64,000 nt of DNA from Actinoplanes cyaneus (GTDB lineage Bacteria > Actinomycetota > Actinomycetes > Mycobacteriales > Micromonosporaceae). The stretch spans positions 62,001-126,000 of the forward strand of contig NZ_BOMH01000002.1 of the NCBI RefSeq assembly GCF_016862095.1. Reading direction: 5' to 3'. The notes beneath the pieces were generated by a model, which was given only the letters and a program-made list of their open reading frames with translations, did not search any database and was not told the origin of the DNA. Numbering within the stretch: position 1 is the stretch's first letter; the number at the start of each line of letters is the position of its first letter. The position numbers and the translations under genes were made by a program. Below are positions 17,592 to 25,773 of this stretch, piece after piece.

Positions 17592-18522
17592 GACGGGAAC
17601 GACTGACACTACGGGCATCCGAGCCCTCAGCCTCACCAAGAACTACGGCCGCCGTACGGCGGTCAAGGAGCTCTCCTTCACCGCCGCACCCGGAGTGGTC
17701 ACCGGTTTCCTGGGGCCGAACGGAGCCGGCAAGACCACCACGATGCGCATGCTGCTGGGCCTGACCAGACCGAGCAGCGGCACCATCACCATCGGCGGCC
17801 GGCCCCTCGCCCGGCTCGACAACCCGGCGCGCGAGGTCGGCGCGCTCCTGGACGCCCGTGCCACCCACCCGCAACGGACGGCGTTCCATCACCTTCTCGC
17901 CTTCGCCCAGACCATGGGTCTGGGCCGCGGACGGGTCGACGAGGTCCTCGGCCTGGTCGGGCTCTCGCAGGTCGCGGGACGCCGGACCGGCGAGTTCTCC
18001 CTGGGGATGAATCAGCGGCTGGGCATCGCCACGGCACTGCTCGGCGACCCCGAGGTCCTGGTGCTCGACGAGCCACTCAACGGCCTGGATCCGGAAGGCA
18101 TCCGCTGGGCGCGGACGTTCCTGCGCGACCTGGCGCGCGAGGGCCGGACCGTCCTGTTCTCCAGCCATCTCATGTCGGAGATGGAACTGACCGCGGACGA
18201 CCTCGTCGTCGTCGGGCAGGGGCGGCTGATCGCCGAGTCCAGCCTCGACGAGTTCGTCCGGGCCAACACCGTCCAGGCGGTCACCGTGCGTGCCGCGGCA
18301 CCTGATGAGCTGGCCCGCGCGCTGACCCGCGCCGGGACCGGCGTCAGCGTCCAGCCCGACGCAGCCCTGCTGGTGACCGGCACCGACACCGCCACCGTCG
18401 GCCGGATCGCGGCAGCACAGGGAATCGCCCTCATCGAGCTGGCACCGGTCCGCGAATCGCTGGAGGACGTCTTCCTGCGCCTCACCGACGACGCCACCGA
18501 ATACGAAGGACAGCCGGCATGA
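17584..18522 (+). CDS. ABC transporter ATP-binding protein
   Basis: The product is 312 aa from GTG 17584. Walker A GPNGAGKT, signature FSLGMNQRLG and Walker B VLVLDEPLNGLDPEG are intact. The C-terminal about 90 residues form the extension typical of ABC-2 exporter ATPases (DrrA/bacitracin type). The start is uncertain: an open frame extends to 17389 with ATG 17476, TTG 17590 is also possible, and no clear ribosome site is seen, so the mRNA may be leaderless. The gene overlaps the permease by 4 bp (ATGA). Confidence 0.85.
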   Translation: MLLTGTTDTTGIRALSLTKNYGRRTAVKELSFTAAPGVVTGFLGPNGAGKTTTMRMLLGLTRPSSGTITIGGRPLARLDNPAREVGALLDARATHPQRTAFHHLLAFAQTMGLGRGRVDEVLGLVGLSQVAGRRTGEFSLGMNQRLGIATALLGDPEVLVLDEPLNGLDPEGIRWARTFLRDLAREGRTVLFSSHLMSEMELTADDLVVVGQGRLIAESSLDEFVRANTVQAVTVRAAAPDELARALTRAGTGVSVQPDAALLVTGTDTATVGRIAAAQGIALIELAPVRESLEDVFLRLTDDATEYEGQPA

Positions 18523-19277
18523 ATCTCCTGCGTTCCGAATGGACCAAGCTGCGCAGCGTCCGCAGCACCTGGCTCGCGGCGCTCAGCGCCGTCGTGGCCG
18601 GCGTCGCCCTCAGCGTTCTCGGCGTCTCCGACTTGCTCGGCACGTCCTCCGCCGACCTGCCGCCGCGCTGGGACCCGACCGCGGAAAGCCTGAAGGGCTT
18701 CCTGTTCGCCCAGCTCATCATCGGCATGATCGGCGCACTCAGCGTCACCGCCGAACACGGCACCGGCATGATCGGTACGAGCCTGGTCTTCGTGCCGTCC
18801 CGGTCGCGGCTGCTTGCCGCCAAGGCCGTCGTCGTCGCCGGCCTGACGTTGCTGATCAGCGCTCTCACGACGGTGCTGAGCTTCACCGCCGTCCAGGTAA
18901 TGCTGGGCAGCTCGGGACTTCCCGTGGCCGGCCCCGGCGATCCGGGCGTCGCCCGCGCGCTCGCCGCAGGCACGCTCTACCTGGCCCTGATCGGGCTTGT
19001 CGGACTGGCCGTCGGCTCCCTGCTCCGATCGGCCACCCAGAGCCTGGCCGTGCTGGTCGGCATACTGCTGCTCGTACCCGCGCTCGGCCCGGGGTTACCC
19101 GGCGCCGTGGGTGACTGGTTCGCCCGGTTCTGGCCGATAACCGCCGGTCAGGCGGCCTACGCGGTGGTTCCGGGCGCCGGCACGCTTGCCCCGGGCCCGG
19201 GCATTCTGATCCTGGCCGTCGCCGCTGCGGGGATCACCGCCGCCAGCCATGTAGCGTTCCGGCTGCGCGACATCTGA
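18519..19277 (+). CDS. ABC-2 type exporter permease
   Basis: The product is 252 aa with about six hydrophobic segments and the usual start of this class (NLLRSEWTKLRSVRSTWLA). It is translationally coupled to the ATPase and should form a homodimeric exporter channel with it. The substrate is unknown. It ends 3 bp from the stop of the convergent TetR gene. Confidence 0.85.
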   Translation: MNLLRSEWTKLRSVRSTWLAALSAVVAGVALSVLGVSDLLGTSSADLPPRWDPTAESLKGFLFAQLIIGMIGALSVTAEHGTGMIGTSLVFVPSRSRLLAAKAVVVAGLTLLISALTTVLSFTAVQVMLGSSGLPVAGPGDPGVARALAAGTLYLALIGLVGLAVGSLLRSATQSLAVLVGILLLVPALGPGLPGAVGDWFARFWPITAGQAAYAVVPGAGTLAPGPGILILAVAAAGITAASHVAFRLRDI

Positions 19278-19280
19278 GCC

Positions 19281-19976
19281 TCAGCGGTAGGCGCGGAGAA
19301 AAGCGTCCACGCCGTCGGCGATGATCTGCTCGGCGACCGCCGAGGGCGACCCGTCCCCGGCGGCCTCGCCCTCGTCCAGACGGTCGGCAGTGGCTTCTTG
19401 GGCTGAACGGATCGTCAGCGCGGTGAAGTGCCGCGCCGCAACGCCCGGGTCGGATGCCCGCAGCGCACCCTGCGCCGCCAGTTCGGCGAACCGCTCCGCC
19501 AGCATCTGTTCCGGGCGATCACGGACCGCCGCGGGAAGCCGGGGCACCGGCCGTTGCCGCGACGTCAGCCGGTGGAAGGCCGAGTAGTCCGACGACGCGA
19601 AAGCCCGGTCGACGATGCGGTGCCCGAAGCCGAGCAACGCCTCGCGGAGATCACGGCCGGGGGCCAGCTCCTCGTCGATCGCCGTCCGGACGGTGCCCAC
19701 CAGCGCGTCGGTCACCCGCTGCAGCACCCGCAGAAAAATCGTCTCCTTGTCGCCGAAGTGGTCATAGACGGTCCGCTTCGACACCTGGGCGCGTGCGGCG
19801 ATGGCGTCGACAGTCGTGCCCTCATACCCCTCGGCGAGGAACAGAGCCTGGGCCGCGTCGAGAACGGCGGCCTGCTTGCCCTCCGAGCGCCGGCGGCGAC
19901 CTGGGGTCTGCACCTCCGCGATCGCCCTGGCCACGGCGGCCAGCTTACGCCGCCCCATCAGGTTCGAACGGCCCAC
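19281..19976 (-). CDS. TetR-family regulator, probable exporter repressor
   Basis: The product is 231 aa. The TetR DNA-binding domain spans about residues 33-80 (ALFLAEGYEGTTVDAIAARA, then SKRTVYDHFGDKETIF). The rest is an AcrR-type C-terminal domain. It converges with the ABC operon and is the likely binder of the palindrome at 17566-17591. ATG 19976 is used, though an in-frame ATG six codons later is possible. Upstream, CAGAGCC and GGCTCTG arms near 20023-20045 could be an autoregulatory site. Confidence 0.85.
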   Translation of the reverse strand: MGRSNLMGRRKLAAVARAIAEVQTPGRRRRSEGKQAAVLDAAQALFLAEGYEGTTVDAIAARAQVSKRTVYDHFGDKETIFLRVLQRVTDALVGTVRTAIDEELAPGRDLREALLGFGHRIVDRAFASSDYSAFHRLTSRQRPVPRLPAAVRDRPEQMLAERFAELAAQGALRASDPGVAARHFTALTIRSAQEATADRLDEGEAAGDGSPSAVAEQIIADGVDAFLRAYR

Positions 19977-20168
19977 GCCCGAGGCGCCGACACCCTCGGA
20001 GCCGATCGGCCTTCCAGCAGAGCCACTGCCCTGGGCTCTGTTTCGCGAGACACCACCGAACGTCTTCTTCGCACCACCAGGGGCTCGTGATGGCGGGTGA
20101 CAGTCACGAGTGACGGCTCAAGGCGGCCTTGGCCGAGGCCGATCGGTACGACCGGCCGCGGCACGGCC

Positions 20169-21614
20169 TCAGGGGCCGGCGAGGGGCAGGGTGAGCGCCA
20201 GCGGCCACGCCACGACGACGGCGCCGGTCACGGCGATTGCCCAGGTGGGCGCGGCGAAGCGGTGCAGGAACGCGCTCCACAGCGCCTGCCAGAGCAGCAG
20301 CCCGATCAGCGGGACCAGCACGAGCAGCACAAAACCGCTGGTCAGTCCGGTGACGGCCGCAGCAACCAGGACGACCACGAAGACCGCCGCGATCGGCACG
20401 AGGTTGAGGGCGACGCCGCCGGAAAGCTTCTCCGAACCGTAGGCGAGTACGGCGAACGCCGCCCAGACGATCACCAGCAGCCACCAGCGATCGCCGGCCG
20501 GCCAGGCGTGGGTCATTCCCCAGTGCACCGGTACGGCGATCGAGGTGATCGCGTACGCAACGGCCAGCAGCAACCGGGGACTACCGGTCGCCGACTCGGG
20601 CTGATACGCGGAACGCCTGCTCGCGTACGCGAAAAGCAACGCCCCGGTGACCGTCGCATAGCCGACGACGTACCCGGCGATCGCCAGTGGCAGCCGAGTC
20701 GAGGGCAACAACCGAGCGAACACCGCCCCGATGACCGCCGCCACCACCGTCACTCCTGCGATCCGAGCCGTCCTGCGCCACGAGGAGCCGGAGCACCGCG
20801 GCCACGGGCGGGCGGCCGTGCCGGACAGCCAGGCCACGAGCGGATGGAAACCGAGCAGGAACGCCAGCATCAGCAGAACCGTGCCGATCAGACGCCGGGC
20901 GGGAAACGGGATCGCATGGTCGTTGCGTGCCCCACCGAACGCGTCGTCCAACCACTTCACCATCTGCCGGTGCGTTTCCGGGGCGTACAGAATGGTGATG
21001 TGCTCGACGCCGGGGATGATCCGGAGCGCGCGGTCGCCGTGGCCGGCCGCCACACTGCCGGCGACCGATCGGAAGGCGGGGAACTCCAGCGCGCCGGCCA
21101 TGGTGAGCAGTCGCGCGGGCCGGCCGGCTGACGCGTCGGCCGCGTCCGGCAGAGAGATCGCCACGGTCGCGGTCACCTCGGGGTGGGCGCCCGCGTACCG
21201 AGTGACGGCGCCGGCACCCATCGAGTGCCCTACCAGCGCGACCTTCGACGCGTCGACGTCCGACAAGGATCGCAGGTGGGCCAGTGCCACATCGAGATCG
21301 TGCTGCAGGATCCCGGTGGAGTCCTGGTTCGGAAGCCGCCTGGTGCTGGCACCGTGCCCGGCGAAGTCGAGCAGGACGACGACGTAGCCGCGGGCCGCCA
21401 GGGTGTCGCCGAACGGAGCCATCAGCTTCGCCGACCCGGCGTAGCCGTGCGCGACGACGACGCCGGGATGCCGGCCGCTCACGGCCGGATGCACCTCGTC
21501 GAGCGGAACACCGGCCGACGTGACATGCGCGTGACGCAGGCCGTGCCCGGCCCCGGCGATCAGCCAGCTGCCGCCGGCCGCGAGGAGGAGCAGAACGAAC
21601 AGAAGACGTTTCAC
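20169..21614 (-). CDS. Membrane-anchored alpha/beta hydrolase
   Basis: The product is 481 aa. An N-terminal signal/anchor precedes an alpha/beta-hydrolase domain (about residues 35-250) with the nucleophile elbow VGHSMGAG, oxyanion region VVAHGYAGS and a plausible catalytic His in PGVEHITI. The C-terminal half carries about seven hydrophobic segments. It is probably an extracellular or membrane esterase/lipase fused to an integral membrane domain, an unusual combination. The natural substrate is unknown. Confidence 0.78.
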   Translation of the reverse strand: MKRLLFVLLLLAAGGSWLIAGAGHGLRHAHVTSAGVPLDEVHPAVSGRHPGVVVAHGYAGSAKLMAPFGDTLAARGYVVVLLDFAGHGASTRRLPNQDSTGILQHDLDVALAHLRSLSDVDASKVALVGHSMGAGAVTRYAGAHPEVTATVAISLPDAADASAGRPARLLTMAGALEFPAFRSVAGSVAAGHGDRALRIIPGVEHITILYAPETHRQMVKWLDDAFGGARNDHAIPFPARRLIGTVLLMLAFLLGFHPLVAWLSGTAARPWPRCSGSSWRRTARIAGVTVVAAVIGAVFARLLPSTRLPLAIAGYVVGYATVTGALLFAYASRRSAYQPESATGSPRLLLAVAYAITSIAVPVHWGMTHAWPAGDRWWLLVIVWAAFAVLAYGSEKLSGGVALNLVPIAAVFVVVLVAAAVTGLTSGFVLLVLVPLIGLLLWQALWSAFLHRFAAPTWAIAVTGAVVVAWPLALTLPLAGP

Positions 21615-21751
21615 GGACTCTCCCCCGCTCCGGCTCCGTCAACTCTTTCCCTCCGAAGACGGACGACGAAGGAGAGGATCACACATGGACGCCACTGCGA
21701 TACTCCTGCGGTCGCGCGAACAGCGCGGCGAGCGCGGTGGGTGGGCCGGCA

Positions 21752-21792
21752 CCCCGGCGGGCGTCACGACTCCACCGTGACGCCCGCCGGGG
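21752..21792 (-). terminator. Strong GC hairpin terminator
   Basis: Perfect 17-bp arms (21752-21768 and 21776-21792) flank a 7-nt loop. It lies about 90 bp beyond the stop codon of the DUF2089 operon and after the head of the alpha/beta-hydrolase gene. There is no T-tract. Confidence 0.6.
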
Positions 21793-21882
21793 CGTGGTTA
21801 GACTTCCGGGTGGCAGTTCGACTGTGCGTCACGAGCGATCGCGGCGCGGCTCCGGGAAGGTGTTGCAGCACCTTTCCGGAGC

Positions 21883-22305
21883 TCAGTCACAGAAGACCCG
21901 CACCTTCGCGTCGGGCTGGTCGACCTCGACGGTCATGTCACCGAGGTGTTCCACCAGCTCCTCCAGCTGCTCGGGCTTGAGCTGGGTCAGGTCGAACGGG
22001 ATCCCGTTCTTGCCGAGCTCCTCGTTCGCCTTCACCAGCGCCTGCGGCGGGATGAGCGCGGCCAGCCGCACCCCGGCCCGCAGCAGCTGCAGCGGCACCC
22101 GCACGTTCACGCGGCCCGGCTCGCCGCCCTCCGTGGTGTCCACCTCGACCCGCAGATACTTCGGTTTGCCCGCCGGCCGCAGGTCGGACGCGGTGGCCAC
22201 GGACGGCCGCCCCCGGTCGAGCGCGGCGATCAACTGGTCCGCCTCCTCCGCGGTGATCTTGCCCTCGGCCAGCATGTCGAGGATGTCCCTGCGTTGTTCG
22301 GTCAT
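21883..22305 (-). CDS. SHOCT-like domain protein
   Basis: The product is 140 aa. The N-terminal bihelical motif RRDILDMLAEGKITAEEADQ matches the SHOCT-like/YvlB-N domain. The remainder (about residues 45-140) is a beta-rich region with VEVDTTEGGEPGRVNVRVPL repeated in reverse character near the end (MTVEVDQPDAKVRVF). Such proteins usually sit in envelope-stress operons. ATG 22305 is preferred to the longer frame from 22626, which overlaps the neighbouring gene. It is the last gene of the operon. Confidence 0.75.
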   Translation of the reverse strand: MTEQRRDILDMLAEGKITAEEADQLIAALDRGRPSVATASDLRPAGKPKYLRVEVDTTEGGEPGRVNVRVPLQLLRAGVRLAALIPPQALVKANEELGKNGIPFDLTQLKPEQLEELVEHLGDMTVEVDQPDAKVRVFCD

Positions 22306-22320
22306 GTTTCTCTCCTTGTC

Positions 22321-22376
22321 GGATGGTGACGAGCCCCGTCGGATGGTGACGAGCCCTATCGGATGGTGACGAGCAC
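22321..22376. repeat. 20-bp tandem repeat, about 2.8 units
   Basis: GGATGGTGACGAGCCCCGTC-like units start at 22321, 22341 and 22361. The third unit is the 3-prime end of the membrane-protein gene; the other two fill the gap to the SHOCT gene. Confidence 0.9.
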
Positions 22377-22613
22377 GGCCGAACGCCCCTCGTGGACGTC
22401 GACCCGGGTGCCGGACAGGGCGCAGAAGAACCGCCATCCCGTGACGAAGGCCTGCAGCACCGAGATGCGGTAGACCACGCACGCGACGACCGCCACCAGC
22501 GCGGCCAGCATCAGGAGCGGCGAGAACACCAGTGCCACCGGCAGCACCGGCAGCCAGAACCGGATCAGGCGACGCGACGGGCGCTGCACCCGGACGGTCA
22601 CCAACTGCGGCAT
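22356..22613 (-). CDS. Small membrane protein of DUF2089 operon
   Basis: The product is 85 aa: a basic N-terminal strand (QLVTVRVQRPSRRLIRF), a hydrophobic region able to form two transmembrane helices (residues about 20-55), and a short polar tail. It overlaps the stop of the DUF2089 gene by one base and precedes the SHOCT-like gene, so all three should be co-translated. Its last codons are tandemly duplicated downstream. No family is recognised. Confidence 0.7.
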   Translation of the reverse strand: MPQLVTVRVQRPSRRLIRFWLPVLPVALVFSPLLMLAALVAVVACVVYRISVLQAFVTGWRFFCALSGTRVDVHEGRSAVLVTIR

Positions 22614-22990
22614 CACGCGCCGCCACCCAGCTCGGCGAGCGCCTGCTGCGCGGTGATCTCGCCGCGCCGCAACCGGTCGATGACCTCGGCCCGCGGCGGT
22701 GCCGGATCCGTCTCGACGAAGTCGAGCTTCTGGGAGATCCGGTTCAGCCGGGACTTGATCGTCGGGTAGCTGACCCCGAAGATCCGCTCCATCTCCTTGA
22801 TGGAGCCGTGACACCGCACGAACGCCGTCACGAACACCTGGTCCTCGACGCTGAGCTGAGCCAGCTGCGGCGGCTCGAACCCACCCTCGATGGCGACGCC
22901 GTTGTCGGCCAGGCGCACCCGCTCGACCACGAACGGCTTGCCCCTGGTCAGATTCGTCAGCTCCTGCCAGTCCATTGCCCGCTCTGTCAT
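22613..22990 (-). CDS. DUF2089-family protein
   Basis: The product is 125 aa. The core GGFEPPQLAQLSVEDQVFVT and GSIKEMERIFGVSYPTIKSR is characteristic of DUF2089, a helix-turn-helix-like regulator family. The C-terminus (VIDRLRRGEITAQQALAEL) repeats the bihelical SHOCT-like motif found in the third gene of the operon. It is probably the transcriptional controller of the operon. Start ATG 22990 is used; ATG 22975 is an alternative. The promoter lies in an AT-rich stretch at 22991-23060. Confidence 0.82.
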   Translation of the reverse strand: MTERAMDWQELTNLTRGKPFVVERVRLADNGVAIEGGFEPPQLAQLSVEDQVFVTAFVRCHGSIKEMERIFGVSYPTIKSRLNRISQKLDFVETDPAPPRAEVIDRLRRGEITAQQALAELGGGA

Positions 22991-23002
22991 AACTAAAGTT
23001 AT
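22989..23002. promoter_or_regulatory. Palindrome at the start of the DUF2089 operon
   Basis: ATAACT and AGTTAT flank AA, overlapping the start codon. It is in the only strongly AT-rich intergenic stretch nearby and may be an autoregulatory operator. Confidence 0.4.
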
Positions 23003-23058
23003 AGACCACGACAGTATTGATTTTCTACAAGTTGATCTTAAATTTATTAATCTCAGGG

Positions 23059-23831
23059 TCAACTCAGGGTCAGGCCACGGTGAACTCGCACCACGGCGAC
23101 CATCCGTCGGCCGGGATCCAGGGCGGCTTGCGGCAGCACTTCGATCGCGTACAGGCGCTCTCCCGCGGTTGCAAGCTCTCTGCGGATGGGGTCCAGAACC
23201 ACGGTGGCCGTCGCGCCCCGCGCCAGGACGAAGCGGGTGTGCACACGCAGCTCGTCGACCGGCACCACGTTCTGCGCGCGGCGGGCGACGAGCAATGCAT
23301 GGTGCTCGAGTTCCAGGACAGCTTGGCGCCACCTGGTCGACGCCGAAGCCGAGCGCGTCAGCGAGCCGTTCGAGGGTCGTCGGCGCGTACGGCGAGCCGC
23401 AACAGCACCGCGGCCGACTCCTCCAGGCGCTCGTCGACGACCGGACGCGGGGCCGCAGGCGCGCTCACAGCAAGCAGCTGCGCCTGTGCGATCGCGCCGG
23501 CGAGCGCCTGCCTGATCCGGTCGGCGTGCCAGAACTCGATCGTGCCGTCTGTCAGCTGGGTTCGCAGTTCCTCCAGCGCGCTCTCCCAGCCGGCCGCGGA
23601 CCGCGGGTACCGGTCGCGGACGACACGCTCCACGACCCGCTCGGCAGGTTCGGTCCGGACGATCCCAGTATCGAGATCGGCTTGCAGACGACGGCTGGCC
23701 GTGCGTGCCTCATACGCCCGCTGCCGGCACGCACGGCCGCGGCAATAGCGCAGCAACCGGCCCGTGGCGTTCTGCCGCACCGCCTCACCGCACCCACTCA
23801 CACGGGGTCTGCAGCGGCCGCTCGGACACAA
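23059..23831 (-). pseudogene. Frame-shifted zinc-finger-type hypothetical gene
   Basis: Coding-quality sequence runs through three frames. The first (23831 to about 23390) encodes a start with a Cys cluster, CGEAVRQNATGRLLRYC and ACRQRAYEAR, a zinc-knuckle motif common in actinobacteria. It then switches to a frame reading YAPTTLERLADALGFGVDQ (about 23390-23335). A third frame reads VLELEHHALLVARRAQNVVP and onward to a stop at 23059. The third-position GC bias shifts with each frame. The gene is therefore probably inactive, unless the 157-aa first segment (23358-23831) works alone. Its function is unknown. Confidence 0.6.
23063..23122. repeat. Copy of the 3-prime end of the 36551 gene
   Basis: About 55-60 bp match 36544-36603 with roughly five mismatches. 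Read on the minus strand both encode the same ending, (A)ADGWSPWCEFTVA then stop. Here the piece is fused to unrelated decayed sequence. CTCAGGGTCA is also tandemly repeated at 23052 and 23063. Confidence 0.85.
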
Positions 23832-23916
23832 TCATGCGGCAAACCGTACGTCACTGACATTCGAAGAACACCGTGAATGCCAAGGGGTGTACTGCGGACA
23901 AGTGCAGGCTGGTGCG

Positions 23917-23983
23917 AGATCTGCCATCTCGTTGTCAGCGGCCGCCGCTTGAGTGACAGCAGATCTGCCGCGAGCGTGTCAGC
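23917..23983. repeat. Subterminal transposon repeats
   Basis: A 23-bp unit, AGATCTGCC-n7-TGTCAGC, occurs at 23917-23939 and 23961-23983 with an exact 44-bp period. It lies just upstream of the transposase remnant. Spaced direct repeats of this kind are the transposase-binding sites of Mu/Tn7/Tn552-type ends. The matching right end was not found. Confidence 0.6.
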
Positions 23984-24065
23984 AGGTATCGGAGTTCGAG
24001 CGCCCTTACATTGATCGGGGCCGCTGACTGGCCTGGGTGGGGTGTTCGTGGGAGAGGGCTGCGGC

Positions 24066-25041
24066 ATGGCGGGCTCGGACCGGCGGGTGTTGCGCGACGC
24101 CGCGGTACGTCGGCTCGTCGGGCTGGCGAAGGCCGGGCCGCTGTCGCGGGAGCAGGTCGCGCTGGTGGCGCAGGGCTTGGGTGTTTCCGAGCGGACGGTG
24201 TGGCGGTGGCTTGCCCACGTGGCGGGGCGAGCGCCGTCGTCGGAGCGGGCGCGGTTCACGCTGGATGCCGCGCTGCGGCAGCGGCTGGCGTTCTGGCGCG
24301 GCAACGTCGCTGCGGTGCACTGGGAGCTGACCGCGACCGCTGCGGCTGGTGGGCCGCCGGCGCCGAGCCTGCGGACGTTGCACCGGGCGGTGGATGCCGC
24401 GTTGAGTCCCGGTGAGCTGGCTGGGGTTGCGTAGGGGCGAGCACGCAGCCCGGGCGTACGACGTGTTCATGCAGCGGCCGGCGACGCATCGCAATCCGCG
24501 ATCCGGGTGACCGCCGTGCCGACGCCGCCCGCACCCAGGCGTGGGAGGCCGACCATGTCGAGGCGCCGGTGGAGGTCGACATCGACGGGCGGTTGGTGAA
24601 GCCGTGGGTGACCTGGTTCGTCGACACTGCGGCGAACATCGTGTTAGGTACCGCGGTGACCCCCGGGGGGCGCCAAGCCGGGAGAGCATCCTGGCGGCGC
24701 TGCGCGCGGCGATCAGCATGGAGGAGCCGTACGGCCCGGCCGGTGGGCTGCCGCAGGTGATCCGGATCGATCGGGGGCAAGGACTTCCTGTCGGGCACCG
24801 TCGCTGCGGCGTGCGCGGTGTTCGCGGTCCGGATCGCGGATCTGCCCGGGTACACGCCGCATTTGAAGGCTCGGTGGAGACGCTCAACGGCGCGGCGAAG
24901 CCGATGTTCTCCGCCGGGCTGCCGCGCTACACCCAGGCACCGCGGCTGGCCAACCGTCGGCCGGCGGACCCGGACGCGCCGCCGTTGCGGTTCGAGGCGT
25001 TCGTCGACGTGCGGAAGACCAATGGGTCTGTGGGCTCCTAG
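24066..25041 (+). pseudogene. Mu/Tn7-type (rve) transposase, degraded
   Basis: The 5-prime part (24066-24434) is open and encodes an N-terminal HTH (SREQVALVAQGLGVSERTVW). After the stop at 24434 the match continues in other frames: LRRGEHAARAYDVFMQRPATH, then AWEADHVEAPVEVDIDGRLV with the first catalytic Asp, ESILAALRAAISMEEPYGPA and IRIDRG-KDFLSG. At least three frame changes are needed. A 42-bp foreign insert lies at 24496-24537. The C-terminal part of the integrase domain is missing or altered, so the element is dead. Confidence 0.75.
24496..24537. other. Inserted fragment of a saccharopine-dehydrogenase-like gene
   Basis: 40 of 42 bases match 11974-12015. In reverse complement it encodes the Rossmann loop GAGGVGTAVTRI. 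It interrupts the transposase frame between ATHRN and AWEADH. The two mismatches suggest origin from a related gene rather than direct copying of the one at 10799. Confidence 0.85.
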
Positions 25042-25077
25042 ACCAACTACCCCCGAGCAACGCCGCGTGATGGAAGT

Positions 25078-25161
25078 TACGGCTTCATTCACCGTGTCCT
25101 CACCGAGTCCGGAGTCCAACTGCGGCAGCGTGGCGGCGCGAGACGGCGGAAGAAGGCTTAA
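25078..25161 (+). pseudogene. 3-prime fragment of a small HTH protein gene
   Basis: The frame YGFIHRVLTESGVQLRQRGG followed by basic residues and TAA matches the C-terminus of short actinobacterial helix-turn-helix proteins that end in YGFVHR-LTE-GV-LRGRGG. The upstream half is missing, with the transposase relic joined just before it. From here to 25392 no gene is visible; the stretch should carry the promoter of the receiver/KaiC operon. Confidence 0.5.
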
Positions 25162-25392
25162 CGGGGACGGCGCGAGGACCGGAAGAGCACGGTAGCCGGG
25201 CGTGCTGGTAGCCGGCGCGCTGCAGCTGGGCCGCTCCCCACTGGGCTGCCTGGGGTGATCCTTTCGCCGCTTGCCCACAGGAGGGCGTCCGCTAGGGCAA
25301 CCTTCACCGGATGGGATTCCTCGCGAATATGTCCATTAAAAAACGCTTGCTCCCTTATATCCTGGTCGGTGGTGGGGGCCACGGAGGCTGCC

Positions 25393-25773
25393 TTGGCGCA
25401 CGGGTGGGGCTCGGTGGGCAGGATTCTGGTGGTCGATGATGAGCCGGATCTGCTGTTCATCCTGCGGCGGGTCTTCACCCGTGCCGGTCACGAGGTCACC
25501 GAGGCAGACAACGGTGCCGCCGCGCTGGCAGCGGTGCAGCAGTCGCCACCGGATCTGGTGGTCACCGACATCATGATGCCGGTGATGAGCGGCGTTGAAC
25601 TCATCCGGGCGCTGCGGGCCGATCCGGCGACCGCGGCGATTCCGATCCTGTCGGTCAGCGGCGACTGGCAGCTGGCGGTCGACGCCGACGCCGCGCTGGC
25701 CAAGCCCTATCAGTGCAAAGAAATACTCACTGTGGCCGAAGGTCTGCTGCGGGAAGGACGGGGCACAAGATGA
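25393..25773 (+). CDS. Receiver-domain response regulator coupled to KaiC-like gene
   Basis: The product is 126 aa and consists of a single receiver domain: acidic pair in VVDDEPD, phospho-acceptor Asp59 in VVTDIMMP, and Lys in LAKPY; the usual Thr/Ser switch is in ILSVSGD. A TTG start at 25393 follows GGAGG by 5 bp; GTG 25414 is an alternative without a good ribosome site. The stop overlaps the ATG of the KaiC-like gene (ATGA), so the two proteins are made together and probably interact. The two histidine kinases downstream are its likely phosphate sources. Confidence 0.82.
   Translation: MAHGWGSVGRILVVDDEPDLLFILRRVFTRAGHEVTEADNGAAALAAVQQSPPDLVVTDIMMPVMSGVELIRALRADPATAAIPILSVSGDWQLAVDADAALAKPYQCKEILTVAEGLLREGRGTR

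Noticed and set aside
25340..25362. TTGCTC and TATATC as a promoter of the receiver/KaiC operon
   Set aside because: Spacing is only a few bases, too short for a sigma-70 promoter, so no promoter is called.
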